A DNA stretch of 64,000 nt, taken from contig JAJRQY010000069.1 in NCBI GenBank assembly GCA_024280015.1, positions 1 through 64,000 of the forward strand, written 5' to 3'. Positions 46,929-57,752 of the stretch are shown piece after piece. Source of the DNA: Actinomycetes bacterium. GTDB lineage: Bacteria > Actinomycetota > Acidimicrobiia > Acidimicrobiales > SZUA-35. Positions within the stretch are counted from its first letter, which is position 1. The number at the start of each line of letters is the position of its first letter. The position numbers and the translations under genes were made by a program. A model generated the notes under the pieces. It was not told the DNA's origin, ran no database searches, and saw nothing but the letters and a program-made list of their open reading frames with translations.

Positions 46929-47492
46929 GTGAGCGACCATAAAGAGCAGCCATCTGGGGAGTCTGAGGACTCTGACGGGTTGGGGCCGGAGGAACTCGAA
47001 CAAGACAGTGAGGTGGTGTTCCGGCCTCTGGTCACCGCCTTGGATAGTGGCAGGTTCCGGATGGACTTTCCGGACAATCTTTGCCAGCTTTTGGTGTCTT
47101 TGGCTGAGGAGTTGGATGAGGTGCTGGACAGCGACTCACCGGACCTGACCCGCCTGTTTCCCACGGCCTACGCCGATGACCCAGACATGGATGCTGGCTA
47201 TCAGATCCTGGCTCGGGGCCAGCTGGTTGACCACCGCCGGGCTGCTATCGAGACCGTACGCGAATCGATGGACTCCAAGGAGTTGGATGAGGAGCAGCTG
47301 AACTCCTGGATGCTGGTCATCAACGATCTCCGCCTGGTGATCGGAACTCGGCTTGACGTGAGTGAAGACGACGAGCTGATGTTTGAGAGCCCCGATCCTG
47401 AGGATCCGAACAGCTATCTGACCGAGGTGTATCGGGTGCTCGGCTTCATGCTGGGCGACATTGTTGATGCCTTGACTGGTGCCCTCCCCTGA
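46929..47492 (+). CDS. DUF2017 family protein
   Basis: FRPLVTALDSGRFRMDFPDNLCQLLVSLAEELDEVL; adjacent to clpS as commonly seen in actinobacteria. Confidence 0.85.
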   Translation: MSDHKEQPSGESEDSDGLGPEELEQDSEVVFRPLVTALDSGRFRMDFPDNLCQLLVSLAEELDEVLDSDSPDLTRLFPTAYADDPDMDAGYQILARGQLVDHRRAAIETVRESMDSKELDEEQLNSWMLVINDLRLVIGTRLDVSEDDELMFESPDPEDPNSYLTEVYRVLGFMLGDIVDALTGALP

Positions 47493-47597
47493 TCCTCGAC
47501 GAACCCCTGGACTAGCAAGAGACGGGTCCCCCTCGACTCGGGCTCGAGGCTGACTCAGTCGGGGCGCAATTCCGGCAGGTGATTCAGGCTGGATCAA

Positions 47598-48497
47598 TCA
47601 GGCTGGGTAGTAGAAGATTCCGGCTGTACCTGGTCCGGTTTGGGCGGCGACGGAAGGTCCGACCCGGTAGTGCACGAAGCCTTTGACTAACGGGTTGGCG
47701 GCCAAAAGAGCATCCAAGCCTTCGCTCATCGGAGCCATTTCCGGGCCAGCCAGGGAAGACGCCACCCGAATCTCGACCTGGTCGCGCAATGCGCGGCTGG
47801 CCATGGCCTGGACGGCTTCCTCGGTGGTGAACACGGTGTCCACCACTTCTAACTCACCACCACCGGTCCACAGCACCATGATGCCCTCTTCTTCGTCTGT
47901 GCTGTCTGACGGGTCTGACTGGTCTGTGCGGTCTGACTGACCGCCGAGGCCGACCTGCTGGAATCGGCCAGACCGGCCGGCCAGCTCCAGGCCTTGCAGG
48001 ACAAAGACACTCTCAACCTTGCCCGACATCTGATTTGCTGCCCCAATGGCCTCATGGACCGAAGCTCCGGCCTCCAAGGCTTCGTGGGCGGCGATGACAC
48101 AGCAGGCCACACCGAAGGATGCGGTTCCGGTGTCGACAATGTGGAGAGGAATCGAGGTCTGGGTGGCCGCAACCTTGGCGCTCTGAACAGTTCCTGAATA
48201 GTCCGAGCTGACGAGGATGGCGAGAACCTCGGTTGCCCCGGCCACAGCTGCTCGTTCGACTGCTTCTACAAAGAGTCCCGGCGGGGGTTGTGATGTTGAG
48301 AGGTCAGATCCGGGTTGATGCAGACGATAGAACTTGTCGGCATCGAGGTCGACGCCTTCTTGATAGTCCTGGCCGTCGAGACTGATGGTCACGGGTATGA
48401 CCTCAACCTGGTATTGCTGGATCAGCTCGGGAGTCAGTTGGGCCGACGAGTCGGTGATCAGGGCAATGTCTGGTTTGGGCACAGGCAACAAACTCAT
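47598..48497 (-). CDS. DegV family protein
   Basis: IALITDSSAQLTPELIQQYQVEVIPVTISLDGQDYQEGVDLDADKFY ... TSQPPPGLF. Confidence 0.92.
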   Translation of the reverse strand: MSLLPVPKPDIALITDSSAQLTPELIQQYQVEVIPVTISLDGQDYQEGVDLDADKFYRLHQPGSDLSTSQPPPGLFVEAVERAAVAGATEVLAILVSSDYSGTVQSAKVAATQTSIPLHIVDTGTASFGVACCVIAAHEALEAGASVHEAIGAANQMSGKVESVFVLQGLELAGRSGRFQQVGLGGQSDRTDQSDPSDSTDEEEGIMVLWTGGGELEVVDTVFTTEEAVQAMASRALRDQVEIRVASSLAGPEMAPMSEGLDALLAANPLVKGFVHYRVGPSVAAQTGPGTAGIFYYPA

Positions 48498-48690
48498 CTT
48501 TCGGAGTCTCTATTCCGGTCGGGCGGAGAGTTCCGCCAGAACTTCCCACCGTATGAGGACAAACGGAACGAGCAAGTCTCACCCCTCAGCAAGACCATGC
48601 CGCCCCACCAAGAGCCAAGACCAAACAAGAGCAGCCAGAAAAGTTGGACCTGACGCTAAGGAACTACAGAATCAGGCCGTTGAAACAAGC

Positions 48691-49446
48691 ATGGCAAGCA
48701 GAGCACCCAGAATCATCACCCTGGTGATAGTGGCACTCAGCTTGCTGACCGCCTGCATACCAGGCGGCCCAGACGAACCACTGGCCTACTCCGAAACCCC
48801 CGACTTCTGCCACACCCTCATTGCCTTTGGCCAACAAACCCTCGTCAACGACGATCCCGCAGTACCGACCGGTACCCCCGCAGCGATGACCGAAGAGTTC
48901 GCCGACACCATGCTCGCCTCGGAATCACTCAAATCCAAACACCGCAACCGGCTCGAAGAAATCCGAGACGAGCAAACTCTCTACACCTTCCTCGATGACG
49001 AAACGTACTACAGCGAAACCGTTGCAATATTCAACCAGATGGCCGACGCCTGTAACGCTGAACCAACCATCCTCTACACCGGCACACCCTCACTAGTCCG
49101 CAAACACACCGCAGCAATCGAGTTCTGCAACACCATCAACAACTCTTGGACCTGGTTCGTCGGCATGCGACTGTCTCCAACGGGACTCGATGACCTGTGG
49201 GCCGCCCGCTCAGCCTTCCCAGTCGAATTCGAACCCTTCTTCACCTTCTCCTACCTCATGGCTGTCCCCGATGACCAGCTGGATGGTCCAGCCGTGCCTC
49301 GAGACGAGATCGACGCCGCACTGGACTACGGGTACAGAATGAACAACAGGAGTTGGGTGTCGATGCAACGTTCTCAGGCGAACTTGCAAAATGTGGCGAT
49401 CGGCGAATTCTGTGAGTCAATCAATCCGAGCCTAGAAGCAGACTAG
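48691..49446 (+). CDS. hypothetical lipoprotein
   Basis: MASRAPRIITLVIVALSLLTACIPGG lipobox. Confidence 0.75.
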   Translation: MASRAPRIITLVIVALSLLTACIPGGPDEPLAYSETPDFCHTLIAFGQQTLVNDDPAVPTGTPAAMTEEFADTMLASESLKSKHRNRLEEIRDEQTLYTFLDDETYYSETVAIFNQMADACNAEPTILYTGTPSLVRKHTAAIEFCNTINNSWTWFVGMRLSPTGLDDLWAARSAFPVEFEPFFTFSYLMAVPDDQLDGPAVPRDEIDAALDYGYRMNNRSWVSMQRSQANLQNVAIGEFCESINPSLEAD

Positions 49447-49481
49447 TCACCGGGCACACACTTCTCTGGATGCTCCAACAA

Positions 49482-49808
49482 TCAAGTGATAGCGGCGATA
49501 ATCCAATCACCCCGGCCAGCAGCATCGCGATACAACCCAACCAACCCAGCCGCCACCCGAGCTACATCAACAGGAGAAGCAAACATCGCCGGACCAAAAC
49601 CCAAATCCTCACCAACCGGCACACCGGTCATCAACGGCTCACTCACCTCAAGAGACCCCCCAATCAACACCTGCGCCGCATCCCACAACTTCCCCAAGTC
49701 AATACCCGAATCCAACACAGCCAAAACCGACTCGACATCACCACCAGACTCCATAGCCGCAATCAACTCCGCAGACAGGTGACAGCCTCGGTTTTTCGTC
49801 CTTTCCAT
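49482..49808 (-). pseudogene. DUF1877-like fragment (possibly 5'-truncated)
   Basis: SGIDLGKLWDAAQVLIGG ... GVPVGEDLGFGPAMFASPVDVARVAAGL resembles the core of DUF1877, but the usual N-terminus is missing. Confidence 0.45.
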
Positions 49809-50160
49809 TCATCGGTAAGGACACCGTCTTTGGCTATCGCTAGATCACACAAAAACGAATGCACTACACGGTCATCGGTCGGATAGAGGCGGCACTCAAT
49901 CGTTTGGTTCAGGACGTCTTCGGTGTCATGGATCTCAATCGGACCCCGGCCATGGCGAGGGGCAACATCGTCTGAATCAACCATCGCTAAGAGCCTTCTC
50001 CCAGTCCGGGGCCCATGATACTGGTCGACAATGCGCTGGGGATTCACACCTCACCTACGGCCATGTTAGTGCCGGCGAGTGAGCCGCCCAGATCTCGGAC
50101 GGCTCAGTGTGTTGTCCCTGCTCGCGGCCACCCAGCAGTCACGATCGGGCTATTTGCTGC

Positions 50161-50781
50161 CTAACGAGCAGCCCGGAACCTCAGGAAAATCACGGTGCTG
50201 GAAACAGCGGCGCCAACCGGCAGGGCCACGGTTGGAGCCGGGCCCCACAAGTTGGACAAGCCTCGACGCCACCAGAGCAAGGCCAGACCGACCCACGAAA
50301 CCGAGGCCACCGTGGTGGTGGCAAAAGCTCGTTGTTTCCATTGGGGTAAGGCGGCAGTTGCGAGGGCAACCGCTATGTCAAAGGGAAAGAAGGCGGGGAA
50401 GGTGGCCAGAACCTGTCCAACTCCAGTCGCCACTCCCTTGCCACCACGAAAGCCAGACCAGACCGGGTGGCAGTGGCCTATCACCGCACTGCTGGACGCC
50501 ACCTGGGCCAAGGCCGGCCCAGCCATACCGCCTCCAAGTGCACGACCACCCAGTCTTCGGCCAAGACTGGCCGCGGTTGCCCCCTTGGCAATATCAACAG
50601 CTAAGACCGCCAACCCAAACTTCGGGCCGAGAACCGATGCCGCATTCGCAGCCCCTGGATTACCACTACCTGACTGGCGCAGGTCGGGTCCCCCAGCAAC
50701 ACGCGAGGCAATGTCCGCACTGGGGATCGTGCCCAACAGGTATCCCCCAACAGCACTGATGAAGATGTCTCGCGTTCGCAC
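50161..50781 (-). CDS. plsY: glycerol-3-phosphate acyltransferase PlsY-like
   Basis: GGYLLGTIPSADIASRVAGG, SGSGNPGAANA, HCHPVWSGFRGGKGVATG. Confidence 0.92.
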   Translation of the reverse strand: MRTRDIFISAVGGYLLGTIPSADIASRVAGGPDLRQSGSGNPGAANAASVLGPKFGLAVLAVDIAKGATAASLGRRLGGRALGGGMAGPALAQVASSSAVIGHCHPVWSGFRGGKGVATGVGQVLATFPAFFPFDIAVALATAALPQWKQRAFATTTVASVSWVGLALLWWRRGLSNLWGPAPTVALPVGAAVSSTVIFLRFRAAR

Positions 50782-51038
50782 CCTTGGACCCTATTGCCAA
50801 CGAGTCCGGCATTGCCAAAGCAGATTCAACGAAGATCCACAGCTGAAGATAATGGAGTTGACGACCCGTTATTGGGTCGCCAAGTGCATTATCTACGCGG
50901 AGGGGCTGATCTAGAGCAGCCGGCAAGAGTGAGAGGCAGAGCAAACTGGGCAGGAGTGCTTGAAAATGTGGTGGCGGTTTAGATGCTGCGTGCTACATTG
51001 ATTCAGCCTTGCGGGGCACCAGCCTCCATTGTCACCGA

Positions 51039-51111
51039 GCCCCCATCGTTCAGTGGCCTAGGACACTGCCCTTTCACGGCAGGAACACGGGTTCGAATCC
51101 CGTTGGGGGTA
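51039..51111 (+). tRNA. tRNA-Glu (TTC)
   Basis: GCCCCCA/TGGGGGT acceptor, anticodon loop ctTTCac, GGTTCGAATCC. Confidence 0.95.
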
Positions 51112-51117
51112 CTACAG

Positions 51118-51143
51118 CCTCCGATTTTCTCGAAAATCGGAGG
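51118..51143 (+). other. perfect hairpin CCTCCGATTTTC-TC-GAAAATCGGAGG just after tRNA-Glu
   Basis: 12-bp perfect inverted repeat. Confidence 0.85.
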
Positions 51144-51225
51144 TCACGAATAGCAAGTTCTTGTTCAACCGGAATGAGGTCAGTGGCCGTCAAAAGCCAC
51201 CGGCAATATTCCAACCGAACAAACT

Positions 51226-51300
51226 GGTCCCGTAGTGCAGTCTGGAGTGCACGCCGCCCTGTCAAGGCGGAGGTCGCGAGTTCAAATCTCGTCGGGACCG
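51226..51300 (+). tRNA. tRNA-Asp (GTC)
   Basis: GGTCCCG/CGGGACC acceptor, anticodon ctGTCaa, AGTTCAAATCT. Confidence 0.95.
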
Positions 51301-51302
51301 CT

Positions 51303-51319
51303 GAAATCCTTCGGATTTC
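51303..51319 (+). other. perfect hairpin GAAATCC-TTC-GGATTTC just after tRNA-Asp
   Basis: 7-bp perfect inverted repeat with 3-nt loop. Confidence 0.8.
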
Positions 51320-51431
51320 TTGGAGTCATTCGCTAGGCGAATTCTCCCATGGAATCCTCCGGTGTAAGCCGGTTCGGTTCCTTGGAGAAACCGGCAGAGC
51401 GAATTCTTCTGGAGACCATCGGTTTCAAGAT

Positions 51432-51504
51432 GGTCGGGTAGCTCAGTTGGCAGAGCGACCGCCTGAAAAGCGGTAGGTCACCGGATCGACGCCGGTCCCG
51501 ACCA
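51432..51504 (+). tRNA. tRNA-Phe (GAA)
   Basis: GGTCGGG/CCCGACC acceptor, anticodon ctGAAaa. Confidence 0.93.
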
Positions 51505-51514
51505 CATCAGTGTT

Positions 51515-51542
51515 TGTGCCCGACAGTTAACTGTCGGGCACA
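51515..51542. terminator. 28-bp perfect palindrome TGTGCCCGACAGTTAACTGTCGGGCACA, likely end of the tRNA transcript
   Basis: Perfect dyad 10 nt after tRNA-Phe; followed by gctcgttttgc, a weak T-tract. Confidence 0.65.
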
Positions 51543-51563
51543 GCTCGTTTTGCGCTACAGGAC

Positions 51564-52982
51564 CTACAGGATCTCGCCACCGCGATAAGAAGAAGCCTCT
51601 GGATTCGCTTCGAGTAAGACATTCACTCGACGGCAGAACCCACTGATTTGACCATCAATCGTGCCCAACATTGATGTTGGGTCCGCAATCAACGTTTCGA
51701 GTTCGGCCTGATTGCCGGGGAAGGCCCCGTCGTCGGCCAGGCGTTGCAGCAACGCCTGGCCGTCACCCTCGCCCTCCCGCATGGCCAGCGCCGTTGCCAC
51801 CGCATGATCCTTGATCAGCTCATGGGCACTCTCTCGCCCAAGACCAGCATTAACCGCATGCATCAGCAGGGTTGTGGTGGCCAAGAAGGGCAAGTACCGG
51901 TCGAGCTCTTCGGCCACTACCGCCGGGAAGACCCCAAACCCTTCCAGCACCGAGAACGACGTCTCTAACAGCCCATCCAAGGCAAAGAACGCATCGGGAA
52001 TTACCACCCGCCGAACCACCGAGCACGAAACATCACCCTCGTTCCATTGCTCGCCCGAAAGGCCAGAAGCCATGGTGACGTGGCCCTTCAAGATGACCGC
52101 AAGCCCACTGATTCGCTCGCAACTGCGAGTGTTCATCTTGTGAGGCATGGCCGATGAGCCGACCTGACCGGGCCGGAACCCCTCCGTTACTAGATCATGT
52201 CCGGCCATCAGACGGATGAGTAGGGCCAGGTTTGCTGGCCCAGCAGAAAGTTGGGACAAGGCAGCGACCAAGCTGAAGTCCAAGGATCTGGGATACACCT
52301 GGCCGACCGCGTTCATGACCTTTGGAATCCCAAGCTCATCAGCGACCTGCTGTTCCAACTGGGCGACAGTCTCCGCCGACCCCATCAGGAAGGAGAGATC
52401 CTGCTGAGAACCAACTGGCCCCTTGAGCCCACGCAAGGCAAAACGTGACTGGATATCACGGAGATGCTCGAGACCCATCAAGAGTTCTTCGCCGAACTGG
52501 GCAAACCGCTTCCCGATCGTTGTTGGTTGGGCGGCAACATTGTGGGTCCGCCCTACCACCACAGTCTCGGCATAACTGGCGGCCAATCGGGCAATCTGAC
52601 CAAGCAACGCAACAACCCGATTGTCGATGAGTTGCAGCGCTTTCCAAGTGAGGAGCTGTTCCACATTCTCGGTTGCATCCCGAGAAGTCAGTCCCTTGTG
52701 CAAGTGTTGATGTCCAGCAAGCGCACAAAATTCATCCAGTCTGGCTTTCACATCATGGCGAGTCTCGATCTCACGTTGACGAATCGATTCCAAGTCGATC
52801 TGATCAAGAACGGCCTCATAGTCAGCGATGACACCGTCTTCGGCCGCCAGTCCAAGGTCGGCTTGGGCTCGCAATACGGCCAACCAGAACTGTCGCTCAG
52901 TTCGAACCCGGTTGATCGGGTCGAACAGGCTCACCATGGCCGGGCTGGCATAGCGGTCTGCCAAAACATTGGGAATCGACAC
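51564..52982 (-). CDS. purB: adenylosuccinate lyase
   Basis: VVVGRTHNVAAQPTTIGKRFAQFGEELL ... GSSAMPHKMNTRSCERI. Confidence 0.96.
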   Translation of the reverse strand: MSIPNVLADRYASPAMVSLFDPINRVRTERQFWLAVLRAQADLGLAAEDGVIADYEAVLDQIDLESIRQREIETRHDVKARLDEFCALAGHQHLHKGLTSRDATENVEQLLTWKALQLIDNRVVALLGQIARLAASYAETVVVGRTHNVAAQPTTIGKRFAQFGEELLMGLEHLRDIQSRFALRGLKGPVGSQQDLSFLMGSAETVAQLEQQVADELGIPKVMNAVGQVYPRSLDFSLVAALSQLSAGPANLALLIRLMAGHDLVTEGFRPGQVGSSAMPHKMNTRSCERISGLAVILKGHVTMASGLSGEQWNEGDVSCSVVRRVVIPDAFFALDGLLETSFSVLEGFGVFPAVVAEELDRYLPFLATTTLLMHAVNAGLGRESAHELIKDHAVATALAMREGEGDGQALLQRLADDGAFPGNQAELETLIADPTSMLGTIDGQISGFCRRVNVLLEANPEASSYRGGEIL

Positions 52983-53123
52983 GACTGTCTCCGTCTCGCT
53001 TGGTCTCGCGTTTGTCTTCTAGGTGTTTTCCTGCGTTTGTTTGGTCCAAACGACTACTCAAGCCAACGAAAAAAGCTGCCGACCTTTGAGAGATAACAGT
53101 CTGCCCGGAAAATACCTGAGGAG

Positions 53124-54659
53124 GTGGCCGACATGAACGGACGCTGCAAAAACGACCCTCTAGATACTGCTGACGACGTCTGCGGTATCTGTGGTGATGA
53201 ATTCTGCTCTGCCTGTCTCATAACGGCCCGGATCGGCAAGAAGAAGCTGGTGTGCAAGAGCTGCGCGGTCGAGCACAGTGGGCTGCGCGCCGGTCAAAAA
53301 TCAAAAGTGGCGAGCAAGCATCAGGTCCGCAAACAGAAGCGCAGCCTCAAATCCAGTTCACCACAAGGTGGAAACAATACCTTCACCTTCTTTGATGACC
53401 CTGATTCAACCTTCGAGTACGACCTCGAAAACGCTCGAGAAGCGCCAGAGACACAAGTCTCCTCTGCTGGTGCTTCCGAGTCTGGCAAGTCCAAGAAGAA
53501 AAAGAAGCGTCGCGGCAAGTCCGAACCTGTCAAGGCAAAGACGACAAAGCCATCCAAGGACGAGTCGAAGAATCGTCGAGCCAAGATGGCTGGCCGTCGC
53601 AAGAACAACCTGGTCGAAACAGCGATGGCTGGCCCTGCCGCCACCGCACCAGAACAGGCGCAGAACATCCCGGCACCAACCAGCAAGGATGTAGCCACCG
53701 AACCACAGACCCCCGTTTCCCAGGTCGAGGCTGTGGCAACCAACCCGCCACCACCAGCAGCTTCAGAAGCCACTGCTCCGGCAACAACCGTTCGGCCAAA
53801 GCCAGTGAACACTCCGGTGACCGCTGCTCTAGCTGAGCCGTCGAGCCCTTCGGCTGCAGACCTGTTGAGCGTGCTCAAAGCCGACGAAGCCGCAGCAGCG
53901 TCAATACCCACGGTCGAGGGGGCCGCCAGCAACCTCAATCTGGAAACATCACCCTTTTCTGACCCGTTTGCTGACCCGATTTCCATAGCCTCCGGCGTGG
54001 CTGAGGCCACCAAAGGCGAGCCATTGGCGGGTGAGTTGCCACTCAACGCATTACCGGAGCTTGCTTCCAATGGAGCAGAATCGGCGCAACACAAGCGCCG
54101 AAGTCCGGGAGACGGGACTGTTTCTGGCCAGGGAAGACAGAGTCGCAGCAATATCAGCGACCCGTTTGCCGCTGGCTCAGCGTCACCATTCCCATCGGAC
54201 TCTCCGACGCCAACCCCACTGCCAGAGATTGTGCCTCAAGAGATCGAGTACGAGCCAGTAGCTTTCGAACCGGAGCCACAGACGTTCGATGCAGACACGT
54301 TCGATGCAGACACGTTCGAACCCTTGACCCCTGAACCGGCGGTCTTCACCTCATCGCTTCCTCTTCCGGAGCCACTGGGAATAGAAACTCCAGAGACTGC
54401 CAACTTCGAGACCGACTCATTCGAGACCGACTCATTCGAGACTCATCTCTCACAAACAGCCACACCGGAACCGGTTCTAGTTTCGGCAGTAGCTGAAACC
54501 GAGTCTCACGCTGCCTCCATGCCAGGCGAAGAATCCTCTGAAACGGTCAAGGCAGACACTGATTCCAACGGTGACTGGATTCCACCCCTGCTGCGAGGAA
54601 TGGCTCCTGTAGCCGAGCGCGAGGGCTTACCACTACCCCAGCGACGACAAGAAGACTAA
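53124..54659 (+). CDS. hypothetical protein: N-terminal Cys-rich zinc-binding-like domain plus long disordered tail
   Basis: GRCKNDPLDTADDVCGICGDEFCSACLITARIGKKKLVCKSCAVEHSG followed by low-complexity Lys/Pro/Ala/Glu-rich sequence. Confidence 0.7.
   Translation: MADMNGRCKNDPLDTADDVCGICGDEFCSACLITARIGKKKLVCKSCAVEHSGLRAGQKSKVASKHQVRKQKRSLKSSSPQGGNNTFTFFDDPDSTFEYDLENAREAPETQVSSAGASESGKSKKKKKRRGKSEPVKAKTTKPSKDESKNRRAKMAGRRKNNLVETAMAGPAATAPEQAQNIPAPTSKDVATEPQTPVSQVEAVATNPPPPAASEATAPATTVRPKPVNTPVTAALAEPSSPSAADLLSVLKADEAAAASIPTVEGAASNLNLETSPFSDPFADPISIASGVAEATKGEPLAGELPLNALPELASNGAESAQHKRRSPGDGTVSGQGRQSRSNISDPFAAGSASPFPSDSPTPTPLPEIVPQEIEYEPVAFEPEPQTFDADTFDADTFEPLTPEPAVFTSSLPLPEPLGIETPETANFETDSFETDSFETHLSQTATPEPVLVSAVAETESHAASMPGEESSETVKADTDSNGDWIPPLLRGMAPVAEREGLPLPQRRQED
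54282..54314. repeat. 15-bp tandem repeat (acgttcgatgcagac) x2 plus partial
   Basis: Encodes TFDADTFDADTFE. Confidence 0.85.
54404..54441. repeat. 15-bp tandem repeat (ttcgagaccgactca) x2 plus partial
   Basis: Encodes FETDSFETDSFET. Confidence 0.85.
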
Positions 54660-54713
54660 TCCTTCCGGGCATCATGAGCATTCGTTTGCTCAGCTAATAA
54701 GGACCAGTATTGA

Positions 54714-56030
<1,317 letters not shown>

Positions 56031-57728
56031 TCAATTGTCCGGGATTGTGTACCGGACGCCTTCGCGTATGGAATCAAGGGTGACTTCAGGCAACACAAAG
56101 GCCAGAACCGACGACAAGTCGGCGGCATTTGGCAACAAGCAGGCGGGGATTCCACTGGCCTTCAGCTCGGTCACGCGTGCTGGCCGAACCTGACCCATCT
56201 GAACCGGGATAGTGATCAGCGATTCTCGGACTACCCCGGCTCCTTGGTCAACAACAACTGATGCATTCTGTTCGACCAGGTACGAGACGGCCGAGTCCCA
56301 ATTGGTAAACCGTTCCGCCCACGCTGGACTGAGCGCCTTGGCTTGTGACTCAACGGTGGTGGCTAGAAGTCTCGGCCCGCTACCACGCCCCGGATCAATG
56401 ACCGTCCGGATCGTTTGCATGGGTCCGTTGATCGGATTGGACTTATTGGTCGGTCCGAGTTCGCCAGTGCGGGTGTGTTCAATCGTCTTCACCCGGTGAG
56501 CAGGCAGCCCATCAGAACCCAAGCGCGAGCCGAGTACATGCGGGGTTGAGTCCAATGCCGTACTGAAGAAATAGATGGAATCCTGAGCCGTCCGAGAGTC
56601 GTCGGGTTGAACATAGAGCCGCCAGTTTGTCTGATTCGGAGACGGAAAGACCTTGCGAAATGGGCCCAGGAATCGCGGCCCGAATGAGCCGTGGTTGTAG
56701 GTCAGAACCGAGACAGGGGTGTAACCATCAAGATCATCACACGCCAGCGGATAGGGCAGAACTGTCTGCGCCTGCTCCGTCGGTATCAGCCAGTTGAGGT
56801 ACACGACATCACGAATATCACTTCGGAGCCTGGCAAAGGGCATGACCCGAGTCATGTCTCGAACGCCACGACTATTGAGGACCCCAGCAAGAAGTGAGAC
56901 TGGGCCCGTTGTTGGCCAGACCAGGTGATGGGCGATGTCCGAACCCCTGCCAGCCAAACCTCCTGCGGTTAAGGAGTAAAAATGATGTAGCCGGCCAGCA
57001 AGATCAGCGGCAACAAAGGCCCATAGGCAGACTGCCAGGAAGCCCACTCCAGCAAATACGGTGATGGCGAGGGTCGGTTCCCAGTCCAGCCACACTTGAC
57101 CAGCGGTCAACACCGTCAAGATGAACAGGGCCAAGCTTAGGAAGCCGACCAGCTTGCCCGAGAACCCGCTCCACCAACCCTCGATGCCAGCACCCAGCCG
57201 CAAGGCCCGGTGCCAAGCCAAGGTCATGAAGAGATAGACGAAGCCGCCCCACACGCCAATCACCGAAAGCAGCGAGTTCTGTTCCTGCCCGAACAACTCC
57301 AGGTTCGAGGCTGACTGAGAAGCCCGAGCAGCGGTATCGATATGGGAGGTGATCAGTCGCCACTCGCCCACTTGTTCGGGGATGGAGGCAGCAAGATTGA
57401 AGGCAAGGCCAGCCAGCGCCCACTTCAGCGCCAGCCGATTTGACCGGGTACGTAACCACAAGATCAGGGTCACACTGATGAACACATCAGACAAAGCAGA
57501 TAGCTGCCACGGCAACCACCCCAACCGCCAGATCCATGGATGCCGCGCCACATAGGCAGCCCGGTCCGTCGCCGGGAGGGCAACATCAAAGCCTGGCTGG
57601 ACCATGAGTGCCATGGTCCCCAGAGCAACCAGGTGAACAACAAGAAAGAACGCGAGCGCCCAGATCAACCACTGGTAGCGCTGTCGCTCTTGGCTTGTCC
57701 CTGCGACTGGGTGTACGCCACCGTTCAC
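56031..57728 (-). CDS. membrane protein with C-terminal DUF2071/acetoacetate decarboxylase-like domain
   Basis: N-terminal TM helices; C-terminal VVYLNWLIPTEQAQTVLPYPLACDDLDGYTPVSVLTYNHGSFGP... Confidence 0.65.
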   Translation of the reverse strand: MNGGVHPVAGTSQERQRYQWLIWALAFFLVVHLVALGTMALMVQPGFDVALPATDRAAYVARHPWIWRLGWLPWQLSALSDVFISVTLILWLRTRSNRLALKWALAGLAFNLAASIPEQVGEWRLITSHIDTAARASQSASNLELFGQEQNSLLSVIGVWGGFVYLFMTLAWHRALRLGAGIEGWWSGFSGKLVGFLSLALFILTVLTAGQVWLDWEPTLAITVFAGVGFLAVCLWAFVAADLAGRLHHFYSLTAGGLAGRGSDIAHHLVWPTTGPVSLLAGVLNSRGVRDMTRVMPFARLRSDIRDVVYLNWLIPTEQAQTVLPYPLACDDLDGYTPVSVLTYNHGSFGPRFLGPFRKVFPSPNQTNWRLYVQPDDSRTAQDSIYFFSTALDSTPHVLGSRLGSDGLPAHRVKTIEHTRTGELGPTNKSNPINGPMQTIRTVIDPGRGSGPRLLATTVESQAKALSPAWAERFTNWDSAVSYLVEQNASVVVDQGAGVVRESLITIPVQMGQVRPARVTELKASGIPACLLPNAADLSSVLAFVLPEVTLDSIREGVRYTIPDN

Positions 57729-57752
57729 CTCATGATGCTAGCCAACTAGGGG

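Noticed and set aside
48385-48690. N-terminal extension of the 353-aa lipoprotein ORF
   Set aside because: Lies antisense to degV; a clear signal peptide begins at ATG 48691
49763-50047. 94-aa reverse ORF
   Set aside because: No recognisable domain and overlaps the DUF1877 fragment; mentioned only as part of the remnant region
51074-51265. 63-aa reverse ORF ending PPTGFEPVFLP
   Set aside because: Antisense of tRNA-Glu/Asp sequence, not a protein
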